Source of the DNA: Diacronema lutheri
Taxonomy: Eukaryota; Haptophyta; Pavlovophyceae; Pavlovales; Pavlovaceae
Length of the DNA stretch: 64,000 nucleotides
Assembly (NCBI GenBank): GCA_019448385.1
Contig: JAGTXO010000019.1
Location: 186,001-250,000, forward strand
Direction of reading: 5' to 3'
The notes beneath the pieces are model-generated. The model was not told the DNA's origin, made no database searches, and saw only the letters and a list, made by a program, of their open reading frames with translations. Position numbers and translations under genes: made by a program. Below are positions 10,601 through 20,487 of the stretch, one piece after another (the first letter of the stretch is position 1; the number at the start of each line of letters is the position of its first letter).

Positions 10601-13600
10601 TGCAGGAGGTGCGGGCAGAGGCAAGGAAGGGCAGGTTGCAGGAGGCGCGGGCAGAGGCAAGGAAGGGCAGGTTGCAGGAGGCGCGGGCGGAGGCAAGGAA
10701 GGGCAGGTTGCAGGAGGCGCGGGCAGAGGCAAGGAAGGGCAGGTTGCAGGAGGCGCGGGCGGAGGCAAGGAAGGGCAGGTTGCAGGAGGCGCGGGCAGAG
10801 GCAAGGAAGGGCAGGTTGCAGGAGGTGCGGGCAGAGGCAAGGAAGGGCAGGTTGCAGGAGGCGCGGGCAGAGGCAAGGAAGGGCAGGTTGCAGGAGGCGC
10901 GGGCGGAGGCAAGGAAGGGCAGGTTGCAGGAGGCGCGGGCAGAGGCAAGGAAGGGCAGGTTGCAGGAGGTGCGGGCAGAGGCAAGGAAGGGCAGGTTGCA
11001 GGAGGTGCGGGCGGAGGCAAGGAAGGGCGGGTTGCAGGAGGTGCGGGCAGAGGCAAGGAAGGGCAGGTTGCAGGCGGCGCGGGCAGAGGCAAGGAAGGGC
11101 AGGTTGCAGGAGGCGCGGGCAGAGGCAAGGAAGGGCAGGTTGCAGGAGGCGCGGGCAGAGGCAAGGAAGGGCAGGTTGCAGGAGGCGCGGGCAGAGGCAA
11201 GGAAGGGCAGGTTGCAGGAGGTGCGGGCGGAGGCAAGGAAGGGCAGGTTGCAGGAGGCGCGGGCAGAGGCAAGGAAGGGCAGGTTGCAGGAGGTGCGGGC
11301 AGAGGCAAGGAAGGGCAGGTTGCAGGAGGCGCGGGCAGAGGCAAGGAAGGGCAGGTTGCAGGAGGCGCGGACGGAGGCAAGGAAGGGCAGGTTGCAGGAG
11401 GTGCGGGCAGAGGCAAGGAAGGGCAGGTTGCAGGAGGCGCGGGCAGAGGCAAGGAAGGGCAGGTTGCAGGAGGCGCGGGCGGAGGCAAGGAAGGGCAGGT
11501 TGCAGGAGGTGCGGGCAGAGGCAAGGAAGGGCAGGTTGCAGGAGGCGCGGGCAGAGGCAAGGAAGGGCAGGTTGCAGGAGGCGCGGGCGGAGGCAAGGAA
11601 GGGCAGGTTGCAGGAGGCGCGGGCAGAGGCAAGGAAGGGCAGGTTGCAGGAGGTGCGGGCAGAGGCAAGGAAGGGCAGGTTGCAGGAGGTGCGGGCAGAG
11701 GCAAGGAAGGGCAGGTTGCAGGCGGCGCGGGCAGAGGCAAGGAAGGGCAGGTTGCAGGAGGTGCGGGCAGAGGCAAGGAAGGGCAGGTTGCAGGAGGCGC
11801 GGGCAGAGGCAAGGAAGGGCAGGTTGCAGGAGGCGCGGGCGGAGGCAAGGAAGGGCAGGTTGCAGGAGGTGCGGGCGGAGGCAAGGAAGGGCAGGTTGCA
11901 GGAGGCGCGGGCAGAGGCAAGGAAGGGCAGGTTGCAGGAGGCGCGGGCAGAGGCAAGGAAGGGCAGGTTGCAGGAGGCGCGGGCAGAGGCAAGGAAGGGC
12001 AGGTTGCAGGAGGCGCGGGCAGAGGCAAGGAAGGGCAGGTTGCAGGAGGCGCGGGCAGAGGCAAGGAAGGGCAGGTTGCAGGAGGCGCGGGCAGAGGCAA
12101 GGAAGGGCAGGTTGCAGGAGGTGCGGGCAGAGGCAAGGAAGGGCAGGTTGCAGGAGGCGCGGGCGGAGGCAAGGAAGGGCAGGTTGCAGGAGGCGCGGGC
12201 AGAGGCAAGGAAGGGCAGGTTGCAGGAGGCGCGGGCAGAGGCAAGGAAGGGCAGGTTGCAGGAGGCGCGGGCGGAGGCAAGGAAGGGCAGGTTGCAGGAG
12301 GTGCGGGCGGAGGCAAGGAAGGGCAGGTTGCAGGAGGCGCGGGCGGAGGCAAGGAAGGGCAGGTTGCAGGCGGCGCGGGCGGAGGCAAGGAAGGGCAGGT
12401 TGCAGGAGGCGCGGGCAGAGGCAAGGAAGGGCAGGTTGCAGGAGGTGCGGGCAGAGGCAAGGAAGGGCAGGTTGCAGGCGGCGCGGGCAGAGGCAAGGAA
12501 GGGCAGGTTGCAGGAGGCGCGGGCAGAGGCAAGGAAGGGCAGGTTGCAGGAGGCGCGGGCAGAGGCAAGGAAGGGCAGGTTGCAGGAGGCGCGGGCAGAG
12601 GCAAGGAAGGGCAGGTTGCAGGAGGCGCGGGCAGAGGCAAGGAAGGGCAGGTTGCAGGAGGCGCGGGCAGAGGCAAGGAAGGGCAGGTTGCAGGAGGCGC
12701 GGGCAGAGGCAAGGAAGGGCAGGTTGCAGGAGGCGCGGGCAGAGGCAAGGAAGGGCAGGTTGCAGGAGGCGCGGGCAGAGGCAAGGAAGGGCAGGTTGCA
12801 GGAGGTGCGGGCAGAGGCAAGGAAGGGCAGGTTGCAGGAGGTGCGGGCAGAGGCAAGGAAGGGCAGGTTGCAGGCGGCGCGGGCGGAGGAGGCGCGTGCG
12901 GCGTACGTGCTGTAGGCGTGGTCCTCAATCAGCTCACTCAAGTGGTAGGCCGCCTGCTCGGACACTGAGTAGATGACGACCACATACCTACGCATACGCG
13001 AGTGCGTGCGAGTGTGGCGCTGGGTGTGTCAGTGTGGGTGTCGGTGGCAGTTTGACTGTGAGTGAGAGCGCGCGCGTGGGTGTGGGTGTGCGTGCCTGCC
13101 CAGCCGCACCAGTAGTACACGAACGCCATCGTCTGCGCGAGCGCACGGTCGAGCCCGTTCTCGTTCCCGCCCAAAGCCTCCATGATTAAAAGGTGGTGCA
13201 GCTCGTTGTCGGCCTCGGCGTAGTGCGTGCGCATTCCTGCGGGCGGCGGGCGATGGGCGGGTGATGGTCGGCGATGGCCCCTTCTTCCAGACCGCTTTTC
13301 AAACCCCCAAAAGAAGGAAAGAAACGGTTTTCGCTGCGCGCGCGCGCGTGCAGGCGCAGGCGGGGGCTGGGCTTGCGGAAAGCGGGGTGAGGGCCGGTGC
13401 CGAGCAGGGAGCGGTAGGTGAGACCATATGTGAGTCGCTGGCACAGCGGGCGGGAACGCAGGTGGGAAAGCGGGCGAAAAGAGCGGCTGGGAAAGCGGGC
13501 GAGTGTAAAAAGCGCCGCACGGTAGTTGTCGCCTGGCGCTCGCTTGCCAAAGGTCTCCTTCAGGTGCCTGCACGCGTAGGGGCGGTGGAGCTCGGGAGGA

Positions 13601-14189
13601 CGCGGTGAGCATGGCGGCATCGGCGTTGGCGCAGCCGGGGCTGCGGTCGGCGTGCGAAAGGTTCCCGGCGGAGCATAGCCGCTCTGCCCCTGAGGCCGCG
13701 CCGCTCCGCACCGCTCCGCCCGCCCGCCCGCCGCTGTCCGGCTCGCCCGCCCGCCGCTGTCGCGGCTCCGCCCACCCGCCGCCGTCCGGCTCCGCCCAGC
13801 CGATTCGCTCCGCTCCACCCCGCGCCGGCTCGGCCCGCGCCGGACCTGACGGAGAGGTAGGCGAAGTACGGAACCCGCGCGACGGTCTCAAGGACGTAGA
13901 AGCGGGCAAAGTCGCGCGGGCCGCCGGTGACGGGGTAGAGCACGCAGATCAGCCCGTACACCGCGTCGATCACCACCTTGTTGAATGTGAAGACGCCGCC
14001 GTTCATGGTCGCGCGCGCAGGCGCCGCGACGGCGGCGGCCGGCGGCGCGACGGCGGCGGGCGGCGCGCTTGCGAGCGGCGGCGGGCGCGTTTGGATGCGT
14101 GGCGCGCGCGGCGGCACGTTGAAGGCGCGCGCGCCCGCCGCGAGCGCGACGAGCAGCAGCGCCCTCGCGCGCGACGAGCACGTCATCAT
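3987..14189 (-). CDS. PTOX: Plastid terminal oxidase (PTOX, alternative-oxidase family)
   Basis: Six exons in transcript order (14189-13846, 13567-13521, 13236-13110, 12987-12907, 4600-4388, 4119-3987) give 314 residues with consistent phases. PTOX is a di-iron plastoquinol oxidase of thylakoids that sends excess electrons to oxygen and supports carotenoid desaturation. All iron-ligand motifs are present: VLETVARVPYF, NELHHLLIMEALGG, ELIEDHAYSTY and YDVFVNVRDDEREH. HLKETFGKR, encoded by a 47-nt exon, and YYEDDNPFLFDLF also match the family. The N-terminus is a signal peptide (ALLLVALAAGARA) followed by FNVPP, the bipartite presequence of secondary plastids. ATG at 14186 is an equally possible start. 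Intron 4 (12906-4601) is 8306 nt and filled with tandem repeats; intron 5 has a long transcript-strand C-run. Donors are GTCCGG, GTGCGG twice, GTACGC and GTGCGC. Confidence 0.9.
4750..8529. repeat. 36-bp minisatellite array 1 in PTOX intron 4
   Basis: About 105 head-to-tail copies of a 36-bp unit containing GGTGGGTCAACAATGGCGCA and ending in a variable box (GCCATGGCA, GGCAAGGAA, GGCATGGCA, GCCATGGAA). Variants alternate along the array, as expected from unequal exchange. Because 36 is a multiple of three and the unit lacks stops in most frames, five of six frames appear as huge ORFs; none has coding character. There are no unique spacers. Confidence 0.97.
8530..12884. repeat. 36-bp minisatellite array 2 in PTOX intron 4
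   Basis: About 121 copies of a different 36-bp unit, GAGGCAAGGAAGGGCAGGTT followed by GCAGGAGGCGCGGGCA, start without a gap after array 1. Variation is almost limited to three sites: A/G in GGGC(A/G)GAGG, C/T in GAGG(C/T)GCG and A/C in CAGG(A/C)GG. The unit shares GCAGAGGCAAGGAAGG with the GGCAAGGAA variant of array 1. The array ends at the exon 4 splice donor of PTOX. Confidence 0.97.
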
Positions 14190-14270
14190 GGCGGCTCCGC
14201 CGTGCGTGCGCTTGTCCGCCGTCACGGCTGTAACAAGGCGTGACGTCACGGGGTTAATAAGGTCACCGGC

Positions 14271-15306
14271 ATGGCTCTCGACGTGGACGCGCTGCTCGCG
14301 GCCTTCGGGCGCGACGGGTACGCGTACGTGCGCGCGGCCGTGGCCGAGCGTGTGGTGGACGCGCTCAACACCGAGCTTGCCGCAGAGCTCGCGAGCCCGT
14401 CCGTCGCGACGGAGAGCGGCGGCACGCGCGCGCCGGGCGGCGAGCGGCTTTCACTCGCGGCGAGGGAGACGTGGCCGACGGCGGGCGCGCGGCGCGTGGT
14501 GGAGGTGACGCCACCGGGCGGCAGCGCGGCGTGGGAGTCGATCGAGCGCTCGCCGCCGCTTGCGCGCGCGCTCGATGCGCTGCTCGGCGCCGGCTGCTGG
14601 GAGCTGCCAGCCAACGACCGCGCGCCGCCGGGCGGCGGCCAGCTCGCGGTGCGGCACTGGTACGCGCCCATCGCGTTCCCGCAGCCGCCGTCGGAGGGCG
14701 GCGCGGAGAGCTGGACGCCGGTCAACCGCCGCGGCAAGCGCTGGCGCGGCTGGCACGTCGACATCGGCCCCGGCTTCTCGACGGACGAAACGCGAGCGCT
14801 CGGCGGCCATCGTGCGCAGGGCGCGGTCGTCCTCTTGCTCGGCTCGGATGCCACGCCGGGCGGCGGCGGCACGGCGCTCATCCGCGGCAGCCACAGGTGG
14901 GTGCACGCCGCCCTCGCGCGCGCGGGCGAGCGTGGCCTCACGCACCAGCAGCTCAACCGTTGGGCGGCGGCGGAGGCGGATGCTCGTCGGCGGTCCGGGC
15001 GGCTGCGTCTCGAGGTGCCCGGACAGCCGACGCGCGCGCGCGCGGCGCAGGCGATGGCGGCGGCGGCGGCGGCGGAGCTCGATGAGGACGGCGGCGACGG
15101 CACGCCGCGCGGGCAGCGCGCGCGCGCCGACCAGCGCGCACGTGCGGGTAGGCGACGCGCGGACGCGGACGCGCGGGCGAACGCCGACGCCGACGTACAG
15201 GGCGCCGACGACGTGCAGGGCGCCGACGACGTGCAGGGCGCCGACGACGTGCAGGGCGCCGACGACGTGCAGGGCGCCGACGCGGGCGTGGGCGCCGACG
15301 CGGGCA

Positions 15307-15351
<45 letters not shown>

Positions 15352-18210
15352 ATGCCGACGCGGATGCCGACGCGGAGGTCCACCAGGTGTGCGGCAGGCC
15401 GGGCGACGTCGTCTTGCTGCACCCTTGGCTCGTCCACTGCGGTACGACCAACTGCAGCGAGCGCCCGCGCGTGCTCTACAATGGGATGGCGCGCGTCCGC
15501 GCCGCCGCATTTGAAAAGGGCGGGTGCGCCACGCTCGCGCTGCTCACCGAGCACGCGGCCGCGTGGCGCGCGGCGCGGCGGTCGCGCGCCGCGCGCACCG
15601 CCGCGCGCGGCGTCGGCGGCGTCGGCGACGGCGTCGGCGACGGCGACGACGACGGCGACGACGGCGGCGACGACGGCGACGGCAGCGGCGGCGCGTGGCC
15701 GCCGGTCCCGCCGCTGCGCTTGTTCGAGCGCCTGCCAACGCCGCCGCCGCTGCGCGGCGCGCGCGCCGCGGCCGGCACGCCGCGCGCCGAGGAGCTGGCG
15801 GCGGTCGTTGCGGCTCTCGGCGCGGCGGCTGAGGCGAACGGCGGGCCGCGCGCGCCCGCCGACGCGGCGCTGCCGTCCGTGAGCGTCGTGCTGGCGCTCG
15901 AGCGCGTGCTGGCCGCCGGTCGCGAGCTCGGACAGCCCGCGCAGCTCGGGCAGCCCGCGCCGCCATCGCCGCCATCGCCGCCATCGCCGCCATCGCCGCC
16001 ATCGCCGCCATCGCCGCCCGCGCCGCCCGCGCCGCCTGCGGCACCGGTGCGGGCAGCGATGGCGGCGATGGCAGCGATGGCGGCTGCCGAAGCCGCGCCG
16101 GCCGAGCCGAGCGGCGCCGCGACGGCAGCCATCGCTGCCAATAATGGCGAGCGCGCAAGGGACTTGGCGACGGCAGCCATCGCTGCCAATGATGGCGAGC
16201 GCGCAAGGGACTTGGCGACGGCAGCCATCGCTGCCAACAATGGCGAGCGCGCGATTTTGGCGCCATTGCCTCCGGCACGCGCGCCGCCGTCCGCGGGCGC
16301 AGCTGGCGCGCTCGCGGCGGACGGCTCACCGCCGCCGCCCGCGCGGCGCGCGTCCGAGCCCAAGCCCGCACAGCAGCATTTGTCGGGCGCGCGCGCGCCG
16401 GGGCCAGCGCCGCGCAGCGCGCGCACCGCGGACGCGCGCGTCGGCTTGGACGCGCGCGCGCGCACGCCGCCGGCCGCTTCGCGCTGGGCGTGCGAGATGC
16501 TTGACACGAGTCTTGGCTCAGTGCTTGCGCAGACGTACAGGGGGCAGATTGAGGTGCGCCCGTCCAGCCGCGCGCGCGTGCGCGCGTGCGCCCGAGCACC
16601 CACCTGTGCGCGCGTGTATGCGCCGCGCTTGGCTTTTAAAATCGCCCGCACGGCGCGCGGCGCGCGGCGCGCGGCGGCAGGTGTCCGTCTTCGACGCGAG
16701 CGCCGACAAATGGGTGTCGTGCGCCGTGCTGGGCTGGGCGGCTCGCCTGCGGCGTGCGGGCATGCACGTCGTCACGGCGCGCGGCGGCGGCGGCGGCGCG
16801 CCGATGGGCGGCGGCGGCGCGCTCCGCGCGGCGGTCGAGCAGTCGAGCGGCAGCGTCATCGTGATGCTCGGGCTGGGCGACGTGATGATGCCCGAGCGCA
16901 TCGCCGCGCAGGTGCACGCGCTCGAGCGCGCGCCGCGCGCGCTCGTCGGCGCGGCCTGGCGGCGGCTGCCTGACGGCGCGACCGCCCATTTTGAAACTTG
17001 GGCGAACGGACTCGCGTCTCACGAGTTGTGGCTGCAGCAATTCCGCGAGGCGCCGCTGCAGCTTGGCGGCTGGTGCCTGACGCGCGCCGCGTATGACGCC
17101 GCCGGCGGCTTCGCCGCCGCACCGCGGGGCGACGTCGCCGCGCGGTGCGACCCGCAGGTCGCTGCCTGTAAAAGTCCGGGCAGCGAGGAGGGCGCCATCG
17201 TGTCTGCGACAGCCTGCGCAGCCACCGCCTACGGCGGCAGGCGTGCGCGGCGCGCCGCCACCGCCGTCGCGCACGCCGACGCCAACGCGGACGCCTCGGC
17301 CGCGGCGGCCGCCGCCGACGGCGCGACGGCGTGCGCCGAGGACGTGCACTTCTTGCACGCGCACTTGGACGCCTTCGCGCGCTATTACGGCGGTGACGGC
17401 TGTAACGTCGGTGACGCCTGTGACGGCGGTGACGGCGGTGACGGCGGTGAAGGCGGTACAGAGCGGCGCGCGCGCGGCGAGCACAGCCCTGCGCCGCGTT
17501 CGCCGCGCGCGCCGGCTGGGCGCGCGCCGGGCGCGCGTAGCCCCGCGCGCAGCGCCGTCGACGACGAAACCCGCCATGCCCCGCCCTGCCCGTGCGCGCC
17601 GGCGGACGCGGGCGCGGCGTGGCTGCGCGCGCAGCTCGCCGCATCGCCGCCCCTCGTGCGCGTCGGCGACAGGCATGCGCCCCTCCTCCTCCTCCGCTGC
17701 GCACTCGGCGAGGCCGCGCCGCGCGAGGGCAGCGTCGAGTCGGAGTGCGTGCGCGCGGCCGGCGCGGGCGGCGCGGCACGCGCGCTCGCGCAGCGCGCGG
17801 CGCGGCGGCGGTGCGCGCTCGCGGCGCGCGTCGCCGCCTTCGAGCGGCGCGTGCTCACCCTGCCCGCGTGGGCGCACTTTGCCGTGTGGGGCGCCGGGCG
17901 AGAGGGCCGGCGCTTTGCCTCGGCGCTGTCCTCGTGCGCGCGCGCGCGCGTCGTCGCGCTCGTCGACGACGACGCGGCGAAGGCGGGCGGTCGGTACGTG
18001 AACAGGCGGCTCGTGCCCGCGCTCACGCTGCCGATCGTGCACACCGCCGAGCTGCGCGCCGGCACGCCAACGGTCGTGTGCGTCGCGCGCCGACGTGCTG
18101 ACGAGCCGGGCGCGCTCTCGTCCGATTCGGCGGGCGCGCCCGAGGCGGTGCAGCGCGCGGCGGCGGTGCTCGGCCTCGTCGAGGGGCTCACGCTGTGGCA
18201 CTTTTGCTAG
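14271..18210 (+). CDS. Fusion: PhyH-type 2OG-Fe(II) dioxygenase + B3GNTL1/QTGAL-type glycosyltransferase
   Basis: Exons 14271-16553 and 16681-18210 (intron GTGCGC..CAG, 127 nt) encode 1270 residues. Residues 1 to about 430 are a phytanoyl-CoA dioxygenase-like jelly-roll with WHVDIG (H162, D164), distal H389 in WLVHCG and the 2-oxoglutarate arginine in ERPRVLYNG; an acidic repeat insert (about 300-370) splits the fold. From V537 (VSVVLAL) a GT2-like domain begins. Its first strand and helix are separated by about 200 low-complexity residues, then SLGSVLAQTYRGQIE joins across the intron to VSVFDAS. The C-terminal 90 residues (AHFAVWGAGREGRR, VVALVDDD, LPIVHTAE) match the end of B3GNTL1, the queuosine-tRNA galactosyltransferase. 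The acidic motif LDSDDVMMP of that family is here LGLGDVMMP, so activity is doubtful. The gene starts 81 bases from the divergent PTOX start. Confidence 0.82.
15196..15375 (+). repeat. In-frame 18-bp and 6-bp minisatellites in the dioxygenase insert
   Basis: Five copies of an 18-bp unit (GTGCAGGGCGCCGACGAC, protein VQGADD) are followed by about ten GACGCC-type units (poly-DA). They sit between the two halves of the dioxygenase iron site and preserve frame, so length can change without breaking the protein. Confidence 0.85.
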
Positions 18211-18622
18211 CGGGTTTGCCCACATGTACAGGGCGCCTAGGCGCGTGGCTACGCGTTTGGTCCCAGCGCGCCGGTTGCGCCTACGCCGCCGCAGCCGCTG
18301 CTGCAGGCGCAGCTCACCGCCGCGGCGCTGCCGTTCGGCGACTCGCTTGCCGCTGCGGGTGACCCGTTCGCAGAGCCCGCCCTGGGCCATGCCCCCCCCC
18401 CCCCCCCCCCCCCCCCCAAGCCCCTGCGCTTCCCACGCTGCCGGGGGCGTGGCCCGGGATGAGAGGGGAGAGGTCGGAGGACGAGCCTGGGCAGGAGCAG
18501 GGGCAGGCGCCGCGCGGGCTGTCCTACCTGTAGAGCTTCTGCACCACTCAGTGTGCACGGAAAGAGCTTCCGCGCCAATCGCCGTGTGCCGCATGGCCCG
18601 CCTCGTCGGTGACAACTGACAA
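18211..18622. other. Intergenic stretch with C-run and dispersed repeat copy R1a
   Basis: After the fusion gene stop this 412-base stretch contains a short open segment (YAFGPSAPVAPTPP, LPFGDSLAAAGDPF) lacking a start, a C-run at 18391-18418, and at about 18436-18545 a roughly 108-bp repeat (starting CCCACGCTGCCGGGGGCG) that recurs at 24172-24290. No gene could be supported. Confidence 0.6.
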
Positions 18623-18754
18623 GTGACAACGCAGTGTGAACGCACCAAAGGAGTCCGGCCTTTCCAATTATTCTGTAAATGTCCGGGTCGTGCGCGCACC
18701 TGCCCCGGGCTCACGCTTGGCGAAGGGCGCTCGTCCCGGGAGGGCCGCTCGCTG

Positions 18755-20206
18755 ATGCTCACGAGGCGCGCGACTGCGCGCACGAGCGCCGAGCGCACGG
18801 ATATGTTCGCGCGGCTGCCCGCCGACGTGCTCGCGCGCATCTGCGCGCTCATCGGGCCGGAGGACGCGCTGTGCGTGCGCGCGTCGTGCCACGCCTTTGC
18901 GCACGCACTTCCCGCACCGACGCGCACGCCGCGCTCGGCGATGCTGCGCTCGCGCACGCTCGCCGCGTGGGCGTGGGCGCTGCCCGGCTTCCGCTCGGCC
19001 GCGTTTCCCGCGAATGAGCAGATCAAGCTGTGCGCGCTGGCGGCGAGGGCTGGATGCGTCGGCACGATGGCGTTGCTACGCGAGCATGGCTGCAAATGGG
19101 ACAGCCGCACGTGCTCCTCTGCAGCTCGGGGTGGCCACCTCGAGGTGCTGCAGTGGGCGCGAGAGCACGGCTGCGAGTGGGACAGCGGCACGTGCTTCGC
19201 TGCAGCTGCGGGTGGCCACCTCGAGGTGCTGCAGTGGGCGCGAGAGCGCGGCTGCGAGTGGGACAGCGGCACGTGCTCCGGTGCAGCTCGGGGTGGCCAC
19301 CTCGAGGTGCTGCAGTGGGCGCGAGAGCGCGGCTGCGAGTGGGACAGCGGCACGTGCTTCGCTGCAGCTGAGGGTGGCCACCTCGAGGTGCTGCAGTGGG
19401 CACACGAGCACGGCTGCGAGTGGGACAGCGACACGTGCTCCTCTGCAGCTGCGGGTGGCCACCTCGAGGTGCTCCAGTGGGCACGCGAGCACGGCTGCGA
19501 GTGGAGCAGCGACACGTGCTCCTCTGCAGCTGCGGATGGCCACCTCGAGGTGCTGCAGTGGGCACGCGAGCACGGCTGCGAGTGGGACAGGGGCACGTGC
19601 TCCGCTGCTGCTGAGGGTGGCCACCTCGAGGTGCTGCAGTGGGCACACGAGCACGGCTGCGAGTGGGACAGCGACACGTGCTCCTCTGCAGCTGCGGGTG
19701 GCCACCTCGAGGTGCTCCAGTGGGCACGCGAGCACGGCTGCGAGTGGAGCAGCGACACGTGCTCCTCTGCAGCTGCGGATGGCCACCTCGAGATGCTGCA
19801 GTGGGCACGCGAGCACGGCTGCGAGTGGGACAGCGACACGTGCTCCTCTGCAGCTCGGGGTGGCCACCTCGAGGTGCTGCAGTGGGCACACGAGCACGGC
19901 TGCGAGTGGGACAGCAGCACGTGCTTCGCTGCAGCTGCGGGTGGCCACCTCGAGGTGCTGCAGTGGGCACGCGAGCACGGCTGCGAGTGGGACAGCGACA
20001 CGTGCTCCGCTGCAGCTCGGGGTGGCCACCTCGAGGTGCTGCAGTGGGCACGCGAGCACGGCTGCGAGTGGGACAGCGACACGTGCTCCGCTGCAGCTGC
20101 GGGTGGCCACCTCGAGGTGCTGCAGTGGGCACGCGAGCACGGCTGCGAGTGGGGCGGCGACACGTGCTCCTTTGCAGCTGGGGCTGGCCACCTCGAGGTG
20201 CTTTAG
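18755..20206 (+). CDS. F-box protein with ankyrin-like 27-residue repeats, ended early by a stop in the last repeat
   Basis: The frame is open from 18623. ATG at 18755 or 18803 is the likely start because an F-box (LPADVLARICALIGPEDAL) follows MFAR at 18803. F-box proteins link substrates to SCF ubiquitin ligases. About 14 near-identical 81-bp repeats (GGHLEVLQWAREHGCEWDS + TCSAAAA) form an ankyrin-like solenoid of the type common in algae and their large DNA viruses. TAG at 20204 replaces the CAG of the LQW motif; beyond it the same frame continues with WARAHGCKWN and VADWVRAQL to TAA at 20327. The original protein therefore probably ended at 20329 and this copy is truncated by about 41 residues. 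Homogenised repeats imply recent duplication. Confidence 0.75.
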   Translation: MLTRRATARTSAERTDMFARLPADVLARICALIGPEDALCVRASCHAFAHALPAPTRTPRSAMLRSRTLAAWAWALPGFRSAAFPANEQIKLCALAARAGCVGTMALLREHGCKWDSRTCSSAARGGHLEVLQWAREHGCEWDSGTCFAAAAGGHLEVLQWARERGCEWDSGTCSGAARGGHLEVLQWARERGCEWDSGTCFAAAEGGHLEVLQWAHEHGCEWDSDTCSSAAAGGHLEVLQWAREHGCEWSSDTCSSAAADGHLEVLQWAREHGCEWDRGTCSAAAEGGHLEVLQWAHEHGCEWDSDTCSSAAAGGHLEVLQWAREHGCEWSSDTCSSAAADGHLEMLQWAREHGCEWDSDTCSSAARGGHLEVLQWAHEHGCEWDSSTCFAAAAGGHLEVLQWAREHGCEWDSDTCSAAARGGHLEVLQWAREHGCEWDSDTCSAAAAGGHLEVLQWAREHGCEWGGDTCSFAAGAGHLEVL

Positions 20207-20329
20207 TGGGCACGAGCGCATGGCTGCAAGTGGAATCCGAAGCTCTGCTTGAGCAACGCGCGTTTTTCTGGCAACTCGCGCGTGGCCGATTGGGTGCGAG
20301 CGCAGCTGACGCTGCGGCGGCAGCCGTAA
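20204..20329 (+). pseudogene. Orphaned C-terminal end of the F-box/ankyrin gene after an in-frame TAG
   Basis: The sequence after the stop keeps the repeat frame (WARAHGCKWNPKLCLS, then RVADWVRAQLTLRRQP) and ends in TAA. A relic of this same end, including GCAGCCGTAATCCAACGCC, recurs at about 24285-24345 beyond the reverse transcriptase. Confidence 0.7.
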
Positions 20330-20400
20330 TCCAACGCCAGAGCATCGCTTCTTCCCCCCCCCCCCCCCTCCTTACCGATATAGCGCATATAATTCTCGGC

Positions 20401-20442
<42 letters not shown>

Positions 20443-20487
20443 GGTTTGCGACGCATATGCGTCCGCATATCCGGGGTCGCCGCGGAA

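Noticed and set aside
4750-12884. CRISPR-like regular spacing of 36-bp units
   Set aside because: The units are directly contiguous with no unique spacers, the genome is eukaryotic and no cas genes are present.
6976-12976. Plus-strand frames of about 1900-2000 codons (repeats of MAQGRGKEGGST, ARKGRLQEARAE and RQGRAGCRRRGQ)
   Set aside because: Same satellite effect; no codon bias, no start context, and antisense to a well-supported gene.
3987-12995. A 3002-codon minus-strand frame with 12-residue repeats (SARASCNLPFLA and LPCAIVDPPAMA)
   Set aside because: It is the PTOX exons 4 and 6 frame running through a 36-bp satellite; five of six frames are open because 36 is a multiple of three, and PTOX conservation requires splicing it out.
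18623-18802. Earlier start of the F-box/ankyrin protein at 18623 (MTTQCERTKG)
   Set aside because: The first 44 codons lack folded character and lie just after the R1 repeat; ATG 18755 or 18803 is closer to the F-box.
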